Assembly (NCBI GenBank): GCA_041686855.1
Contig: JAWLDA010000002.1
Coordinates: forward strand, 372,001 to 436,000
DNA: 64,000 nucleotides
From: JAWLDA01 sp041686855
GTDB lineage: Bacteria; Bacillota; Limnochordia; DTU080; RSA5
Direction of reading: 5' to 3'
Shown here: one piece after another, positions 35,544 to 44,711 of the stretch
Position numbering within the stretch: position 1 is the first letter of the stretch
Layout of the letters: each line of letters begins with the position of its first letter
The notes under the pieces: model-generated
The model's input: only the letters and a program-made list of their open reading frames with translations
Database searches by the model: none
Told to the model about the DNA's origin: nothing
Program-made: the position numbers and the translations under genes

Positions 35544-36200
35544 TTACGACTGCTGCGCCTGCCGCCCACGCTCAGGCAGCACTTCGCCTTTATAAATCCA
35601 TACCTTGACGCCAATGCGTCCGTAGGTGGTTTTGGCCTCCGAAAAGCCGTAATCGATGTCGGCTCGCAACGTGTGCAACGGCACAGACCCTTCGGGCGTC
35701 CATTCTGTACGAGCGATCTCAGCGCCGTTGAGGCGCCCAGACACACGCACCTTGATTCCAAGTGCGCCAAAACGCATCGCACGCTGCTGTGCCTGCCTCA
35801 TTGCCCGACGGAACGAGACGCGCCGCTCGAGCTGAAACGCAACGTTCTCGGCAACGAGCTGAGCGTCGATCTCCGGCCGCTTCACTTCGACAATGTTGAT
35901 TTGCAGTTGCTTGCCGGTGACTCGCTCAAGTTCCTTACGCAACTTGTCGACTTCGGCTCCGCCCTTACCGATTACCATCCCCGGCCTCGCCGTGTGAATC
36001 GTAATCTTTGCTCGATTAGCCGCCCGCTCGATCTCGACTCGAGAGACGCCGGCGGTAAAGAACCGCTCCTTGATACGCTCTCGAATCTCGAGGTCTTCGT
36101 GCAACAGGTCCGCATACTCCTTGCGGTTCGCGAACCAGCGGCCATCCCAGTCCCGGATCACTCCGATCCTAAAACCCTTCGGGTGCACCTTTTGACCCAA
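35544..36200 (-). CDS. rpsC: 30S ribosomal protein S3
   Basis: 218 residues. Type II KH domain with MVIGKGGAEVDKLRKEL, and the C-terminal domain YGRIGVKVWIYKGEVLPE. Forms part of the mRNA entry site. Between rplV and rplP. Confidence 0.98.
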   Translation of the reverse strand: MGQKVHPKGFRIGVIRDWDGRWFANRKEYADLLHEDLEIRERIKERFFTAGVSRVEIERAANRAKITIHTARPGMVIGKGGAEVDKLRKELERVTGKQLQINIVEVKRPEIDAQLVAENVAFQLERRVSFRRAMRQAQQRAMRFGALGIKVRVSGRLNGAEIARTEWTPEGSVPLHTLRADIDYGFSEAKTTYGRIGVKVWIYKGEVLPERGRQAQQS

Positions 36201-36231
36201 AAGAAGTCCTCCTTTAAGAATCCCTGCCTAC

Positions 36232-36567
36232 TTAGGCCCGCTCTCCTACGATCACCGTGATGTGACTCGTCCGTTTGCGAATCCGATCGGCCATCCCGCG
36301 GGCCCTGGGCATGATCCGTTTCAGGGTTGGACCTTGATCGACAAAAGCTTTCGTCACACACAGTAAATCGGAATCAAGCTCCAGGTTGTTCTCGGCATTC
36401 GCGGCGGCTGACCGGAGCACCTTTGAAACAATCTTCGAAGCGCCCTTTGGCGTCAATTGCAGTATCGCAAGCGCTTCCTCGACGTCCTTACCGCGAATCA
36501 AGTCGACGACTTGGCGAGCCTTTCGCGGCGATATTCGCACGTGTCGAGCGACGGCTTTTGCTTCCAT
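36232..36567 (-). CDS. rplV: 50S ribosomal protein L22
   Basis: 111 residues: AKAVARHVRISPRKARQVVD at the start, then LKRIMPRARGMADRIRKRTSH, the beta-hairpin that lines the peptide exit tunnel (no insertion or deletion suggesting macrolide resistance is evident). Confidence 0.98.
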   Translation of the reverse strand: MEAKAVARHVRISPRKARQVVDLIRGKDVEEALAILQLTPKGASKIVSKVLRSAAANAENNLELDSDLLCVTKAFVDQGPTLKRIMPRARGMADRIRKRTSHITVIVGERA

Positions 36568-36584
36568 GTGCTAGTCAAACCTCC

Positions 36585-36866
36585 TTAACGGACCGACGTG
36601 GCGCGCTCGGCGCCCGCGTGACCTCTAAAGGTCCTCGTCGGCGCAAACTCGCCCAACTTATGACCGACCATATCCTCGGTCATATAAACTGGTACATGTT
36701 TGCGACCGTCGTGAATGGCGATGGTATGCCCAACCATCTCTGGGAATATCGTCGAAGCACGAGACCACGACTTGATCACACGCTTCTCTCCGGATTCGTT
36801 CATCTTTCTAATCTTGGCGATGAGGCTCGGGTGTACGTAAGGCCCCTTCTTTACTGAACGCCCCAT
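36585..36866 (-). CDS. rpsS: 30S ribosomal protein S19
   Basis: 93 residues: MGRSVKKGPYVHPSLIAKI and VGHKLGEFAPTRTFRGH. Head protein near S13. Between rplB and rplV. Confidence 0.98.
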   Translation of the reverse strand: MGRSVKKGPYVHPSLIAKIRKMNESGEKRVIKSWSRASTIFPEMVGHTIAIHDGRKHVPVYMTEDMVGHKLGEFAPTRTFRGHAGAERATSVR

Positions 36867-36891
36867 ATAAGGTCACACTCCCTTCTCCACG

Positions 36892-37719
36892 TTACCGTTT
36901 GCGCCGGCGTACGATTAGATCGTCCGACTTCTTCTTGCGCCGCGTACGATAGCCAAGCGTCGGCTTGCCCCAAGGCGTCATCGGACTCGGCATACCCACT
37001 GGCGCCTTACCCTCGCCACCTCCGTGGGGGTGATCAACGGGGTTCATCACGACGCCTCGAGTATGCGGCCGACGTCCACGGTATCGATTCCGCCCCGCTT
37101 TGCCCTGCTCGAGATTTTCATGGTCGACGTTCCCAACCTGACCGACAGTAGCCCGACAATCGACCTGCACCATGCGAAACTCCCCGGACGGAAGCCGCAG
37201 GGTCGCCTTGTTACCCTCTTTCGCCATCAACTGAGCGGAAGAGCCGGCCGAACGTGCGAGTTGACCACCTTTACCAGGCTGCATTTCAATGTTGTGCACG
37301 ACGGTACCGACCGGTATAAAACGCATCGGCAGCGCGTTACCCGTCTTAATGTCCGCACCTTGGCCAGACTCAACCGTGTCGCCCACGTTCAGGCCAACTG
37401 GAGCCAAGATGTAGCGCTTCTCCCCGTCGGCGTAATGCAACAGCGCAATGCGGGCGGAACGATTCGGATCGTACTCAATGGACGCTACCTTAGCCGGCAC
37501 GCCATCCTTGGTCCGTTTGAAATCGATCACCCGGTACTTGCGCTTGTGACCCCCACCACGGTGCCGGGCGGTCATACGGCCGTAATTGTTTCTCCCTCCG
37601 CTCGACTTTAACGGCTCGACGAGCGACTTCTCCGGCTGGTCACTGGTAATCTCATCAAATGCACTCACCGACATGCCGCGACGTCCGGCCGTGGTCGGTT
37701 TGTACTTCTTGATCGCCAT
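36892..37719 (-). CDS. rplB: 50S ribosomal protein L2
   Basis: 275 residues. The C-terminal NPVDHPHGGGEGK contains the His needed for peptidyl-transferase function; RHRGGGHKRKYR is in the N-terminal part. Between rplW and rpsS. Confidence 0.98.
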   Translation of the reverse strand: MAIKKYKPTTAGRRGMSVSAFDEITSDQPEKSLVEPLKSSGGRNNYGRMTARHRGGGHKRKYRVIDFKRTKDGVPAKVASIEYDPNRSARIALLHYADGEKRYILAPVGLNVGDTVESGQGADIKTGNALPMRFIPVGTVVHNIEMQPGKGGQLARSAGSSAQLMAKEGNKATLRLPSGEFRMVQVDCRATVGQVGNVDHENLEQGKAGRNRYRGRRPHTRGVVMNPVDHPHGGGEGKAPVGMPSPMTPWGKPTLGYRTRRKKKSDDLIVRRRKR

Positions 37720-37771
37720 CTTTGATTCACTCTCCTCCGGCCCTACCTAAAAGCGTAGACCGTCCTGAGCA

Positions 37772-38056
37772 TTAAAGGCCTTCAAAAATCTCAATCGTGT
37801 CGCCTTCCGCCAGCTTCACGATCGCTTTCTTACGCTCAGGCCGACGCCCTTCAAAGCGCCCCATGCGCTTGAGCTTTCCAGGGATCCTGGACGTGTTCAC
37901 TTTGAGGACCCTTACGTCGAAAATCTCTTCGATCGCTCGCTTCACTTGGCTTTTCGTGGCCCGCAAGTCGACTTCAAACGTGTACTTGTTATCAGCCATC
38001 ATGTCCGTACTGTGCTCGGTCACCATGGGCCGAAGCACCACGTCACGCAAGTCCAT
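37772..38056 (-). CDS. rplW: 50S ribosomal protein L23
   Basis: 94 residues: VVLRPMVTEHSTDMMADNKYTFEVD and AIEEIFDVRVLKVNT (each in part). It docks SRP and trigger factor at the exit tunnel. Its start overlaps the last base of rplD. Confidence 0.97.
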   Translation of the reverse strand: MDLRDVVLRPMVTEHSTDMMADNKYTFEVDLRATKSQVKRAIEEIFDVRVLKVNTSRIPGKLKRMGRFEGRRPERKKAIVKLAEGDTIEIFEGL

Positions 38057-38682
38057 CAGCCGAGCACCTCCTCGATCTGTGCGATCGCGTCTTTGGTTAC
38101 AACCATCTTGGTGTGGTCGAGCACGTCGTAAACATTCAAATCTGCCGCTCTCGACGTGCCTACGCCCGGAAGGTTTCGGCTCGATAGTCGAATGTTCCGA
38201 TCCCCGTCGACCGTCACGACCAGCGCTTTCGACGCCCCTTGAGCCAAATTCCCAAGGATGCGCACCATTTCTTTGGTACGCGGCGCATCAAAGCGAAGTT
38301 GATCCACGACTACGAACTCGCCATCGCGCACCTTAGCTGAAAGTGCGGAACGCAGAGCGGCCCGACGAGCTTTCTTTGGCATGCTTTGACGGTAGTCGCG
38401 CGGTTGGGGACCAAAGGTGGTACCACCGCCAACCCAGATAGGTGAGCGAATACTCCCATGACGCGCTCTACCCGTGCCCTTTTGCCGCCAAGGTTTGCGT
38501 CCGCCGCCCGATACGACCGCTCGGGTCTTGGTTGCGACCGTCCCTTGTCGTTGATTGGCCAAATGCCGCACGACCGCTTGGTGAATCAACGGCTCATTCA
38601 CGTCGACGCCGAAGATTTCGTCGTTTAATTCGATATCGCCGACTTGCTGACCGTCAGTGTTGTATAACGCAACTTTCGGCAC
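38056..38682 (-). CDS. rplD: 50S ribosomal protein L4
   Basis: 208 residues from the GTG at 38682 (MPKVALYNTDGQQVGDI), which has AGGAGG eight bases upstream. KPWRQKGTGRARHGSIRSP is the exit-tunnel loop. In E. coli L4 represses the S10 operon. Confidence 0.97.
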   Translation of the reverse strand: MPKVALYNTDGQQVGDIELNDEIFGVDVNEPLIHQAVVRHLANQRQGTVATKTRAVVSGGGRKPWRQKGTGRARHGSIRSPIWVGGGTTFGPQPRDYRQSMPKKARRAALRSALSAKVRDGEFVVVDQLRFDAPRTKEMVRILGNLAQGASKALVVTVDGDRNIRLSSRNLPGVGTSRAADLNVYDVLDHTKMVVTKDAIAQIEEVLG

Positions 38683-38739
38683 TCCCAAACGCCTCCTCTC
38701 ACAACGAAGGGGCAAGCATCAGCCCCATAATACCTGCTG

Positions 38740-39381
38740 TTAAGCACGGTGCTTGACGGTCTCTCGGATCTCCAGAAGCGAACCTTTTGGACCGGGAACC
38801 GATCCACGAATCAAAATCACGTTCCGCTCAGGATCCACCTTAAGAATCTGCAAGCCTTGCACTGTGCGCCGTACGCCACCTAGACGTCCGGGCAACTTCC
38901 GGCCTTTAAAGACTCGTGCCGGGTCCGTCGCACCGAGGGAACCGGGACGGCGGTGATACATCGAACCGTGCTCCATCGGCCCCCGGTGGAAGTTCCACCG
39001 CTTGATGACACCAGCAAAGCCCTTGCCTTTGGAAGTACCGGTCACATCGACGAAGTCGCCATCAGCAAAGATGTCGGCCTTAATCTCCGCTCCGACATCA
39101 AGCGTACCAAACTCTGATGCGTCCTCGGTTCTTAGCTCTCGCAGCCGCCGATGGGGCTGTACGTCTGCTTTGGCAAAATGCCCGCGTTGAGCTTTGTTGA
39201 GGGCATTCTCCTTACGTCGCCCGATGCCAACTTGCAAGGCTTCATATCCATCCGTCTCCACCGTCTTCTTTTGAACGACGTGGCACGGCCCGATCTCGAC
39301 GACGGTGACGGGGACAAAATTCCCCTTGTCGTCAAACACCTGTGTCATTCCGACCTTAGTACCAAAAACACCCTTAGGCAC
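38740..39381 (-). CDS. rplC: 50S ribosomal protein L3
   Basis: 213 residues: GVFGTKVGMTQVFDDKGNFVP and FHRGPMEHGSMYHRRPGSLG, the loop near the peptidyl transferase centre. Between rpsJ and rplD. Confidence 0.98.
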   Translation of the reverse strand: MPKGVFGTKVGMTQVFDDKGNFVPVTVVEIGPCHVVQKKTVETDGYEALQVGIGRRKENALNKAQRGHFAKADVQPHRRLRELRTEDASEFGTLDVGAEIKADIFADGDFVDVTGTSKGKGFAGVIKRWNFHRGPMEHGSMYHRRPGSLGATDPARVFKGRKLPGRLGGVRRTVQGLQILKVDPERNVILIRGSVPGPKGSLLEIRETVKHRA

Positions 39382-39410
39382 ACTACATCATCCCTTCATG
39401 CGGGTGCAGG

Positions 39411-39728
39411 TTATAACTTGATCTCGATGTCGACACCCGCGGGCAAATCAAGGCGCATGAGCGCATCGACTGTCTTGGGCGTAGGGTCCAAAATGTCAAT
39501 AAGGCGCTTGTGTGTCCTCATCTCAAACTGCTCGCGAGAATCCTTGTGCACGTGAGGCGAACGCAGTACGGTGAAGACATTCCGTTCCGTCGGAAGGGGA
39601 ACCGGACCTGATACCGATGCGCCCGTGCGCCGTGCAGTCTCGACAATTCGCTCCGATGAATTATCGAGAATCTGATGATCAAAGGCTTTTAAACGGATGC
39701 GAATCTTTTGCTTGGTGGCAGTAGCCAT
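39411..39728 (-). CDS. rpsJ: 30S ribosomal protein S10
   Basis: 105 residues: KIRIRLKAFDHQILD, then HVHKDSREQFEMRTHKRLID. Doubles as NusE in antitermination. First gene of the S10 operon here; the 173 bases before it hold the tuf terminator but no promoter that could be assigned with confidence. Confidence 0.98.
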   Translation of the reverse strand: MATATKQKIRIRLKAFDHQILDNSSERIVETARRTGASVSGPVPLPTERNVFTVLRSPHVHKDSREQFEMRTHKRLIDILDPTPKTVDALMRLDLPAGVDIEIKL

Positions 39729-39837
39729 GTTTTCAAAGCTCCTCTCGTCCGCCGCCGGGACACACTGCTAAATGCTCCCTATCATAAGCAGGGAACGCTC
39801 TACCAGAGCCTAGCCCCTAGAGAACGGTACTCACTAC

Positions 39838-39886
39838 AAAGCGTGCCGTCCCTTCGCCACTTCGGTCCAAGAGAGCGGCACGCTTT
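39838..39886 (-). terminator. Terminator after tuf (first copy)
   Basis: Perfect 11-bp stem AAAGCGTGCCG (39838-39848) with CGGCACGCTTT (39876-39886) and a 27-base loop. The T-run on the minus strand is only the terminal TTT, so termination may be partial with read-through into rpsJ. Confidence 0.75.
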
Positions 39887-39901
39887 AACGCAATCTGCTA
39901 T

Positions 39902-41101
39902 TTATTGAATCACCTTGGTGACGACGCCGGCGCCCACGGTGCGTCCGCCTTCGCGAATAGCGAAGCGGAGACCCTCTTCCATCGCGATCGGGCTGATCAG
40001 CTCACCCGTCACCTTGACGTTGTCCCCGGGCATCACCATCTCCGTTCCCTCCGGAAGCGTAACGACACCCGTCACGTCGGTGGTCCGGAAGTAGAACTGC
40101 GGGCGGTATCCGTTAAAGAACGGGGTGTGGCGGCCTCCCTCTTCTTTGGAGAGGATGTACACCTCGCCTTCGAACTTGGTGTGCGGGGTGATGCTGCCCG
40201 GCTTCGCCAGAACCTGACCGCGCTCGATCTCCTCGCGGTCGATACCGCGCAGCAAAACGCCGATGTTGTCGCCCGCCTCGGCCTGATCCAACAACTTGCG
40301 GAACATCTCCACACCCGTTGCCACGGTCCGGCGCGTATCCTTGATCCCGACGATCTCGATCTCATCGCCGACCTTGATGATGCCGCGCTCCACACGTCCG
40401 GTCGCCACAGTACCTCGCCCGGTAATCGTGAAAACGTCTTCCACGGGCATCAAGAAAGGCTTGTCTACCTCACGCTCCGGCGTGGGAATGTAAGAGTCCA
40501 CCGCATCCATCAACGCCTGCAACTTAGCAGACCACTCGCCGGTGTCCCCCTTCTCCAGCTCCTCCAACACCTTCAACGAGGAGCCCGACAGCACAGGAAT
40601 ATCGTCGCCGGGGAACTCGTACTCCGTAAGCAACTCCCGCACTTCCATCTCAACGAGCTCCATCAACTCTTCGTCGTCGACCATATCGGCCTTGTTCAGC
40701 CAGACGACCAGCGAAGGCACGCCTACCTGACGCGCCAGCAGGATGTGCTCCCGCGTCTGGGGCATCGGTCCGTCGGCCGCGCTCACCACGAGGATTGCTC
40801 CGTCCATCTGCGCAGCACCAGTAATCATGTTCTTGACGTAGTCGGCGTGACCCGGGCAGTCCACGTGAGCGTAGTGACGCGCATCCGTCTCATACTCCAC
40901 GTGCGACGTGTTGATCGTAATTCCGCGCTCTTTCTCCTCGGGCGCGTTGTCGATCTCGTCGAACTTCTTCACCTGCGCCTTGCCCGTCTTCGACAAGAGC
41001 AGCGTAATCGCTGCCGTCGTCGTCGTCTTCCCGTGGTCTACGTGACCGATCGTCCCAATGTTGACGTGCGGTTTGGTTCTCTCAAACTTCTGCTTTGCCA
41101 T
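39902..41101 (-). CDS. tuf: Elongation factor Tu (first copy)
   Basis: 399 residues from MAKQKFERTKPHVNIGTIGH. GTP-binding motifs GHVDHGKT, DCPGHADY and NKADM are intact; domains 2 and 3 follow from about residue 205. Delivers aminoacyl-tRNA to the ribosome. Last gene of the rpoB-rpoC-L7Ae-rpsL-rpsG-fusA-tuf unit. Its ends are identical to the visible parts of the second copy at 56071-56373. Confidence 0.98.
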   Translation of the reverse strand: MAKQKFERTKPHVNIGTIGHVDHGKTTTTAAITLLLSKTGKAQVKKFDEIDNAPEEKERGITINTSHVEYETDARHYAHVDCPGHADYVKNMITGAAQMDGAILVVSAADGPMPQTREHILLARQVGVPSLVVWLNKADMVDDEELMELVEMEVRELLTEYEFPGDDIPVLSGSSLKVLEELEKGDTGEWSAKLQALMDAVDSYIPTPEREVDKPFLMPVEDVFTITGRGTVATGRVERGIIKVGDEIEIVGIKDTRRTVATGVEMFRKLLDQAEAGDNIGVLLRGIDREEIERGQVLAKPGSITPHTKFEGEVYILSKEEGGRHTPFFNGYRPQFYFRTTDVTGVVTLPEGTEMVMPGDNVKVTGELISPIAMEEGLRFAIREGGRTVGAGVVTKVIQ

Positions 41102-41167
41102 TGTCCCTTTTTCCCTCCTGATTTGGGGCGGAGCCACACGCTATGGGCCGCCTCAACGTTTGAAGCC

Positions 41168-43237
41168 TTAACGAGACTCAACAAGCTCTTGCGCGATACT
41201 GGCTGGAACCTCGTCGTAGTGCGAAAACTGCATTGAGTACACAGCGCGCCCTTGAGTGGAGGAGCGGAGGTCGGTTGCGTAACCAAACATCGTGGCCAGC
41301 GGGACCAACCCTCGAATCACCTGAGCATTGCCTCGGTTCTCCATCCCCTCGATGCGACCGCGCCGCGAGTTCAAATCGCCCATCACGTCACCCATAAACT
41401 CTTCAGGCGTGGTCACTTCGACCTTCATCACCGGCTCCAGCAGTACCGGCTTGGCCTTGCGACAGGCCTCTTTAAAGCCCATCGAACCGGCAATCTTAAA
41501 GGCCGCTTCCGAGGAGTCCACTTCGTGATACGAACCATCGACGAGCGCAACTTTGACGTCGACGACGGGGTAGCCGGCCAGAACTCCGTTTTGCATGGCC
41601 TCTCGAATTCCGGCTTCAACAGGAGCGATGTACTCCCGCGGAACCACACCACCGACGATCTTGCTCTCGAACTGGAAACCGCCACCGGCCTCGTTTGGCT
41701 CGACTTCCAAAACGACGTGACCGTACTGTCCACGGCCACCCGACTGACGAATAAACTTGCCATCCTGGCGGACGGCCTCTCGAATCGTCTCGCGGTAGGC
41801 AACTTGGGGCTTCCCGACGTTTGCCTCAACCTTAAACTCACGAAGAAGTCGATCCACGATCACTTCAAGGTGAAGCTCACCCATGCCTCGGATGATCGTT
41901 TGGCCAGTCTCTTCATCCGTGTACACCTGGAACGTGGGGTCCTCTTCGGACAACCGTTGAAGCGCCACACCCAATTTATCCTGGTCGGCCTTGGTCTTAG
42001 GCTCGATCGCCTGATCGATGACAGGCTCCGGAAACTCGAGGCTCTCGAGAAGGATTGGGGCGTTCTCATCACAGAGTGTGTCACCCGTCGTAGTTGCCTT
42101 CAAGCCGACTGCAGCCGCGATATCTCCCGAGTACACCTCTTCGCGCTCCTCGCGGTGGTTCGCATGCATCTGCAAGATCCGCCCAACGCGCTCTTTTTGG
42201 CCCGTCGAGGCGTTAAACACATACGATCCAGCCTTGATAACGCCAGAGTAAACTCGGAAGAACGCCAACTTCCCAACAAACGGATCGGCAGCAATCTTAA
42301 ACGCAAGGGCCGAGAACGGCGCCTCGTCGATTAATTCACGCTGTATCTCCTCACCATTGCGCGGGTTCGTCCCTTGAACGGGCGGAATGTCGGCAGGCGA
42401 AGGAAGGTAGTCGACGACAGCGTCCAAAAGAGCTTGGACACCCTTGTTCTTAAAGGAAGAGCCACACAAAACCGGGATCACTTCGACGGCCAAGACCGCC
42501 TTGCGCAACGCGCGACGGAGCTCAGCGGGAGAGACCTCTTCGCCCTCCAGATACTTCTCCATCAGCTCTTCGTCGTGCTCGACGATCGCCTCAATCAGCT
42601 CGACCCGGGCTTGTTCTACTTCGTCTTTCATCTCCTCGGGAACGTCCGTCGTATCTGCACGGGTGCCGAGGTCATCCGTATAAACGTGCGCCTTGTTCTC
42701 AATCAAATCGACGATGCCTCGGAAGGTGTCCTCGGCGCCGATGGGTAATTGAACGCCAATGGCGTTGGCACCCAACCGTTCGCGGATCATCTCGACGCCG
42801 CGTTGAAAGCTGGCGCCGACGCGGTCCATCTTATTGATGTAGGCGATGCGCGGCACACCGTACTTGTCGGCCTGACGCCAAACGGTCTCAGACTGGGGCT
42901 CGACCCCACCTACTGAGCAGAATACAGCGACGGCACCATCGAGAACCCGCAGACTACGCTCTACCTCGACCGTGAAGTCCACGTGCCCGGGCGTATCAAT
43001 AATGTTAATGCGATGATCACGCCAGAAACAGGTCGTAGCCGCAGAGGTGATTGTGATACCGCGCTCCTTCTCCTGGACCATCCAGTCCATTGTAGCGCCA
43101 CCCTCATGGACTTCGCCCATCTTGTGAAGACGACCGGTGTAAAAGAGGATCCGCTCCGTCGTGGTCGTCTTACCGGCGTCAATATGCGCCATAATGCCAA
43201 TATTTCGGGTTCGCTCAATCGTAAACTGCCGAGACAC
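41168..43237 (-). CDS. fusA: Elongation factor G
   Basis: 689 residues, the translocation GTPase. G-domain motifs AHIDAGKTTTTE, DTPGHVDF and NKMDR; domain IV loop and YTDEETGQTIIRGMGELHLE (in part) are normal. GTG start. Downstream of rpsG and upstream of tuf, the str operon order. Confidence 0.98.
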   Translation of the reverse strand: MSRQFTIERTRNIGIMAHIDAGKTTTTERILFYTGRLHKMGEVHEGGATMDWMVQEKERGITITSAATTCFWRDHRINIIDTPGHVDFTVEVERSLRVLDGAVAVFCSVGGVEPQSETVWRQADKYGVPRIAYINKMDRVGASFQRGVEMIRERLGANAIGVQLPIGAEDTFRGIVDLIENKAHVYTDDLGTRADTTDVPEEMKDEVEQARVELIEAIVEHDEELMEKYLEGEEVSPAELRRALRKAVLAVEVIPVLCGSSFKNKGVQALLDAVVDYLPSPADIPPVQGTNPRNGEEIQRELIDEAPFSALAFKIAADPFVGKLAFFRVYSGVIKAGSYVFNASTGQKERVGRILQMHANHREEREEVYSGDIAAAVGLKATTTGDTLCDENAPILLESLEFPEPVIDQAIEPKTKADQDKLGVALQRLSEEDPTFQVYTDEETGQTIIRGMGELHLEVIVDRLLREFKVEANVGKPQVAYRETIREAVRQDGKFIRQSGGRGQYGHVVLEVEPNEAGGGFQFESKIVGGVVPREYIAPVEAGIREAMQNGVLAGYPVVDVKVALVDGSYHEVDSSEAAFKIAGSMGFKEACRKAKPVLLEPVMKVEVTTPEEFMGDVMGDLNSRRGRIEGMENRGNAQVIRGLVPLATMFGYATDLRSSTQGRAVYSMQFSHYDEVPASIAQELVESR

Positions 43238-43292
43238 TATGAATTCCCCCGTTCACAAACACCAATCCGACCCGCACGCCACGCAGCCATCG

Positions 43293-43763
43293 TTACCACC
43301 GATAATGCGCAAAGGCCTTGTTGGCCTCGGCCATGCGATGGGTATCTTCTTTTTTCTTGACGGCGCCACCCTGGTTCACCGAAGCGTCCAAAATCTCATT
43401 GGCCAAGCGTTCGGCCATCCGCTTCTCACCACGGCTCCGGGCGTGTTGAGTCAACCAGCGCAATCCCAACGAAATGCGCCGTTCCGGCCGCACCTCAACG
43501 GGGACCTGATACGTCGCACCACCGACCCGACGAGACTTCACTTCCAAAAGAGGTGCAACATTCTTTAGTGCCTGCTCGAGTACTTCGGCAGCCTCTTTGC
43601 CGGAACGCTCGCCCACCGTCTCCATCGCTTCGTAAACGGTCGCCTCAGCAAGGCCTCGCTTGCCATCCTTCATAATCTTGTTGACCAACATCGTGGTCAT
43701 TCGACTATTGTAGACGGGATCGGGCGGCACTTCCCTCTTGGCGACATACCCCCTACGTGGCAT
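43293..43763 (-). CDS. rpsG: 30S ribosomal protein S7
   Basis: 156 residues from ATG 43763 (MPRRGYVAKREVPPDPVY). MVNKIMKDGKRGLAE and ALKNVAPLLEVKSRRVGGATYQVPVEV (in part) identify it; the end is AHYRW. The longer open frame upstream does not resemble S7. Confidence 0.98.
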   Translation of the reverse strand: MPRRGYVAKREVPPDPVYNSRMTTMLVNKIMKDGKRGLAEATVYEAMETVGERSGKEAAEVLEQALKNVAPLLEVKSRRVGGATYQVPVEVRPERRISLGLRWLTQHARSRGEKRMAERLANEILDASVNQGGAVKKKEDTHRMAEANKAFAHYRW

Positions 43764-43866
43764 ATCGTGCCCTCCTTTACAATTGTGCCCTACAATCTCA
43801 TTCCCAAACCGATGCACGTTGATACATCACAGGGAGAACAAATCGAAACAGAAAGGAGCGCCCGAG

Positions 43867-44280
43867 TTACTTCGGGCGCTTCGCCCCGTACTTGGAACGT
43901 CCCTGGCGCCTTGCATCAACACCGGCGGTATCAAGGGTACCGCGAACAATGTGATAACGAACGCCCGGAAGATCCTTGACACGACCGCCGCGGATCATCA
44001 CCACCGAGTGCTCTTGGAGGTTATGACCCTCGCCGGGAATGTAGGAGGTCACTTCGATACCGTTGGACAAACGGACACGAGCCACCTTGCGCAAAGCCGA
44101 GTTAGGCTTTTTCGGCGTCACCGTCGAAACACGCGTGCACGTACCCCGCTTTTGCGGAGCCCCTTCGGTCGGGATCGTCTGGTTCTTCTCAGTATTATAG
44201 ATCCAGTGCAGCGCCGGTGCAGTCGTCTTTTTGGACGTCGACTTGCGCGGCTTCTTCACCAATTGATGAATCGTAGGCAT
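43867..44280 (-). CDS. rpsL: 30S ribosomal protein S12
   Basis: 137 residues: PTIHQLVKKPRK, TPKKPNSALRKVARVRLSNG and PGEGHNLQEHSVV. The two lysine positions tied to streptomycin resistance look wild type. Decoding-centre protein; between the L7Ae-like gene and rpsG. Confidence 0.98.
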   Translation of the reverse strand: MPTIHQLVKKPRKSTSKKTTAPALHWIYNTEKNQTIPTEGAPQKRGTCTRVSTVTPKKPNSALRKVARVRLSNGIEVTSYIPGEGHNLQEHSVVMIRGGRVKDLPGVRYHIVRGTLDTAGVDARRQGRSKYGAKRPK

Positions 44281-44330
44281 ACATCACAACCTCCCTTCAA
44301 CATCGGATTCTCGTAGTTTCGAGTCCGACC

Positions 44331-44573
44331 TTATAACAGGGCCGCAGCGGCAGCTCCCACTTCGATACCACACGCCCGTCCCAACTGCCTCATACTTTCG
44401 ACTTCGTGTACGGGAATCGAGCGTCTTTTAAGCGCCGTCTTCAACGGCGCCAACACACGCTCGTCCGCGTCCAACGCGATGTAAACAGCCCTAGCCTCGT
44501 CAGTCTGGACGGCTTTTAAGGTTTGTTTCGCACCGACCGCTCTGCGTCTTGACTCCCGCAGCACTTCCAGCAC
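44331..44573 (-). CDS. L7Ae-family ribosomal protein (YbxF-like)
   Basis: 80 residues from the GTG at 44573 (MLEVLRESRRRAVG), with AGGAGGGG upstream. The L7Ae/L30e fold is seen in KAVQTDEARAVYIALDADE and LGRACGIEVGAAAAALL. In Bacillus the homologue YbxF binds kink-turn RNA and sits, as here, between rpoC and rpsL. The open frame further upstream is probably not translated. Confidence 0.92.
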   Translation of the reverse strand: MLEVLRESRRRAVGAKQTLKAVQTDEARAVYIALDADERVLAPLKTALKRRSIPVHEVESMRQLGRACGIEVGAAAAALL

Positions 44574-44711
44574 GTTTAGGTGCCCCTCCTGTACTCGACG
44601 CTGAACACCGTAGAGGGTGCCACCGGCAAAACGCCCTCCAAACCCTTTGGTGAAGGGCGTTTTGCACACTCGTACATTGTAGCACCGCAGCTAAAGGGTG
44701 TCAAGCGTTCG

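Noticed and set aside
39729..39837. TATGAT as -10 of the S10 operon
   Set aside because: No -35 at 16-18 bases and the TG of an extended -10 is one base out of place.
39905..41236. A 443-codon open frame on the plus strand, opposite tuf
   Set aside because: It mirrors the codon bias of tuf, matches no family and has no ribosome site; it is a shadow of the tuf frame.
41252..42334. A 360-codon plus-strand frame opposite fusA
   Set aside because: Antisense shadow of a highly biased gene, with no start signals.
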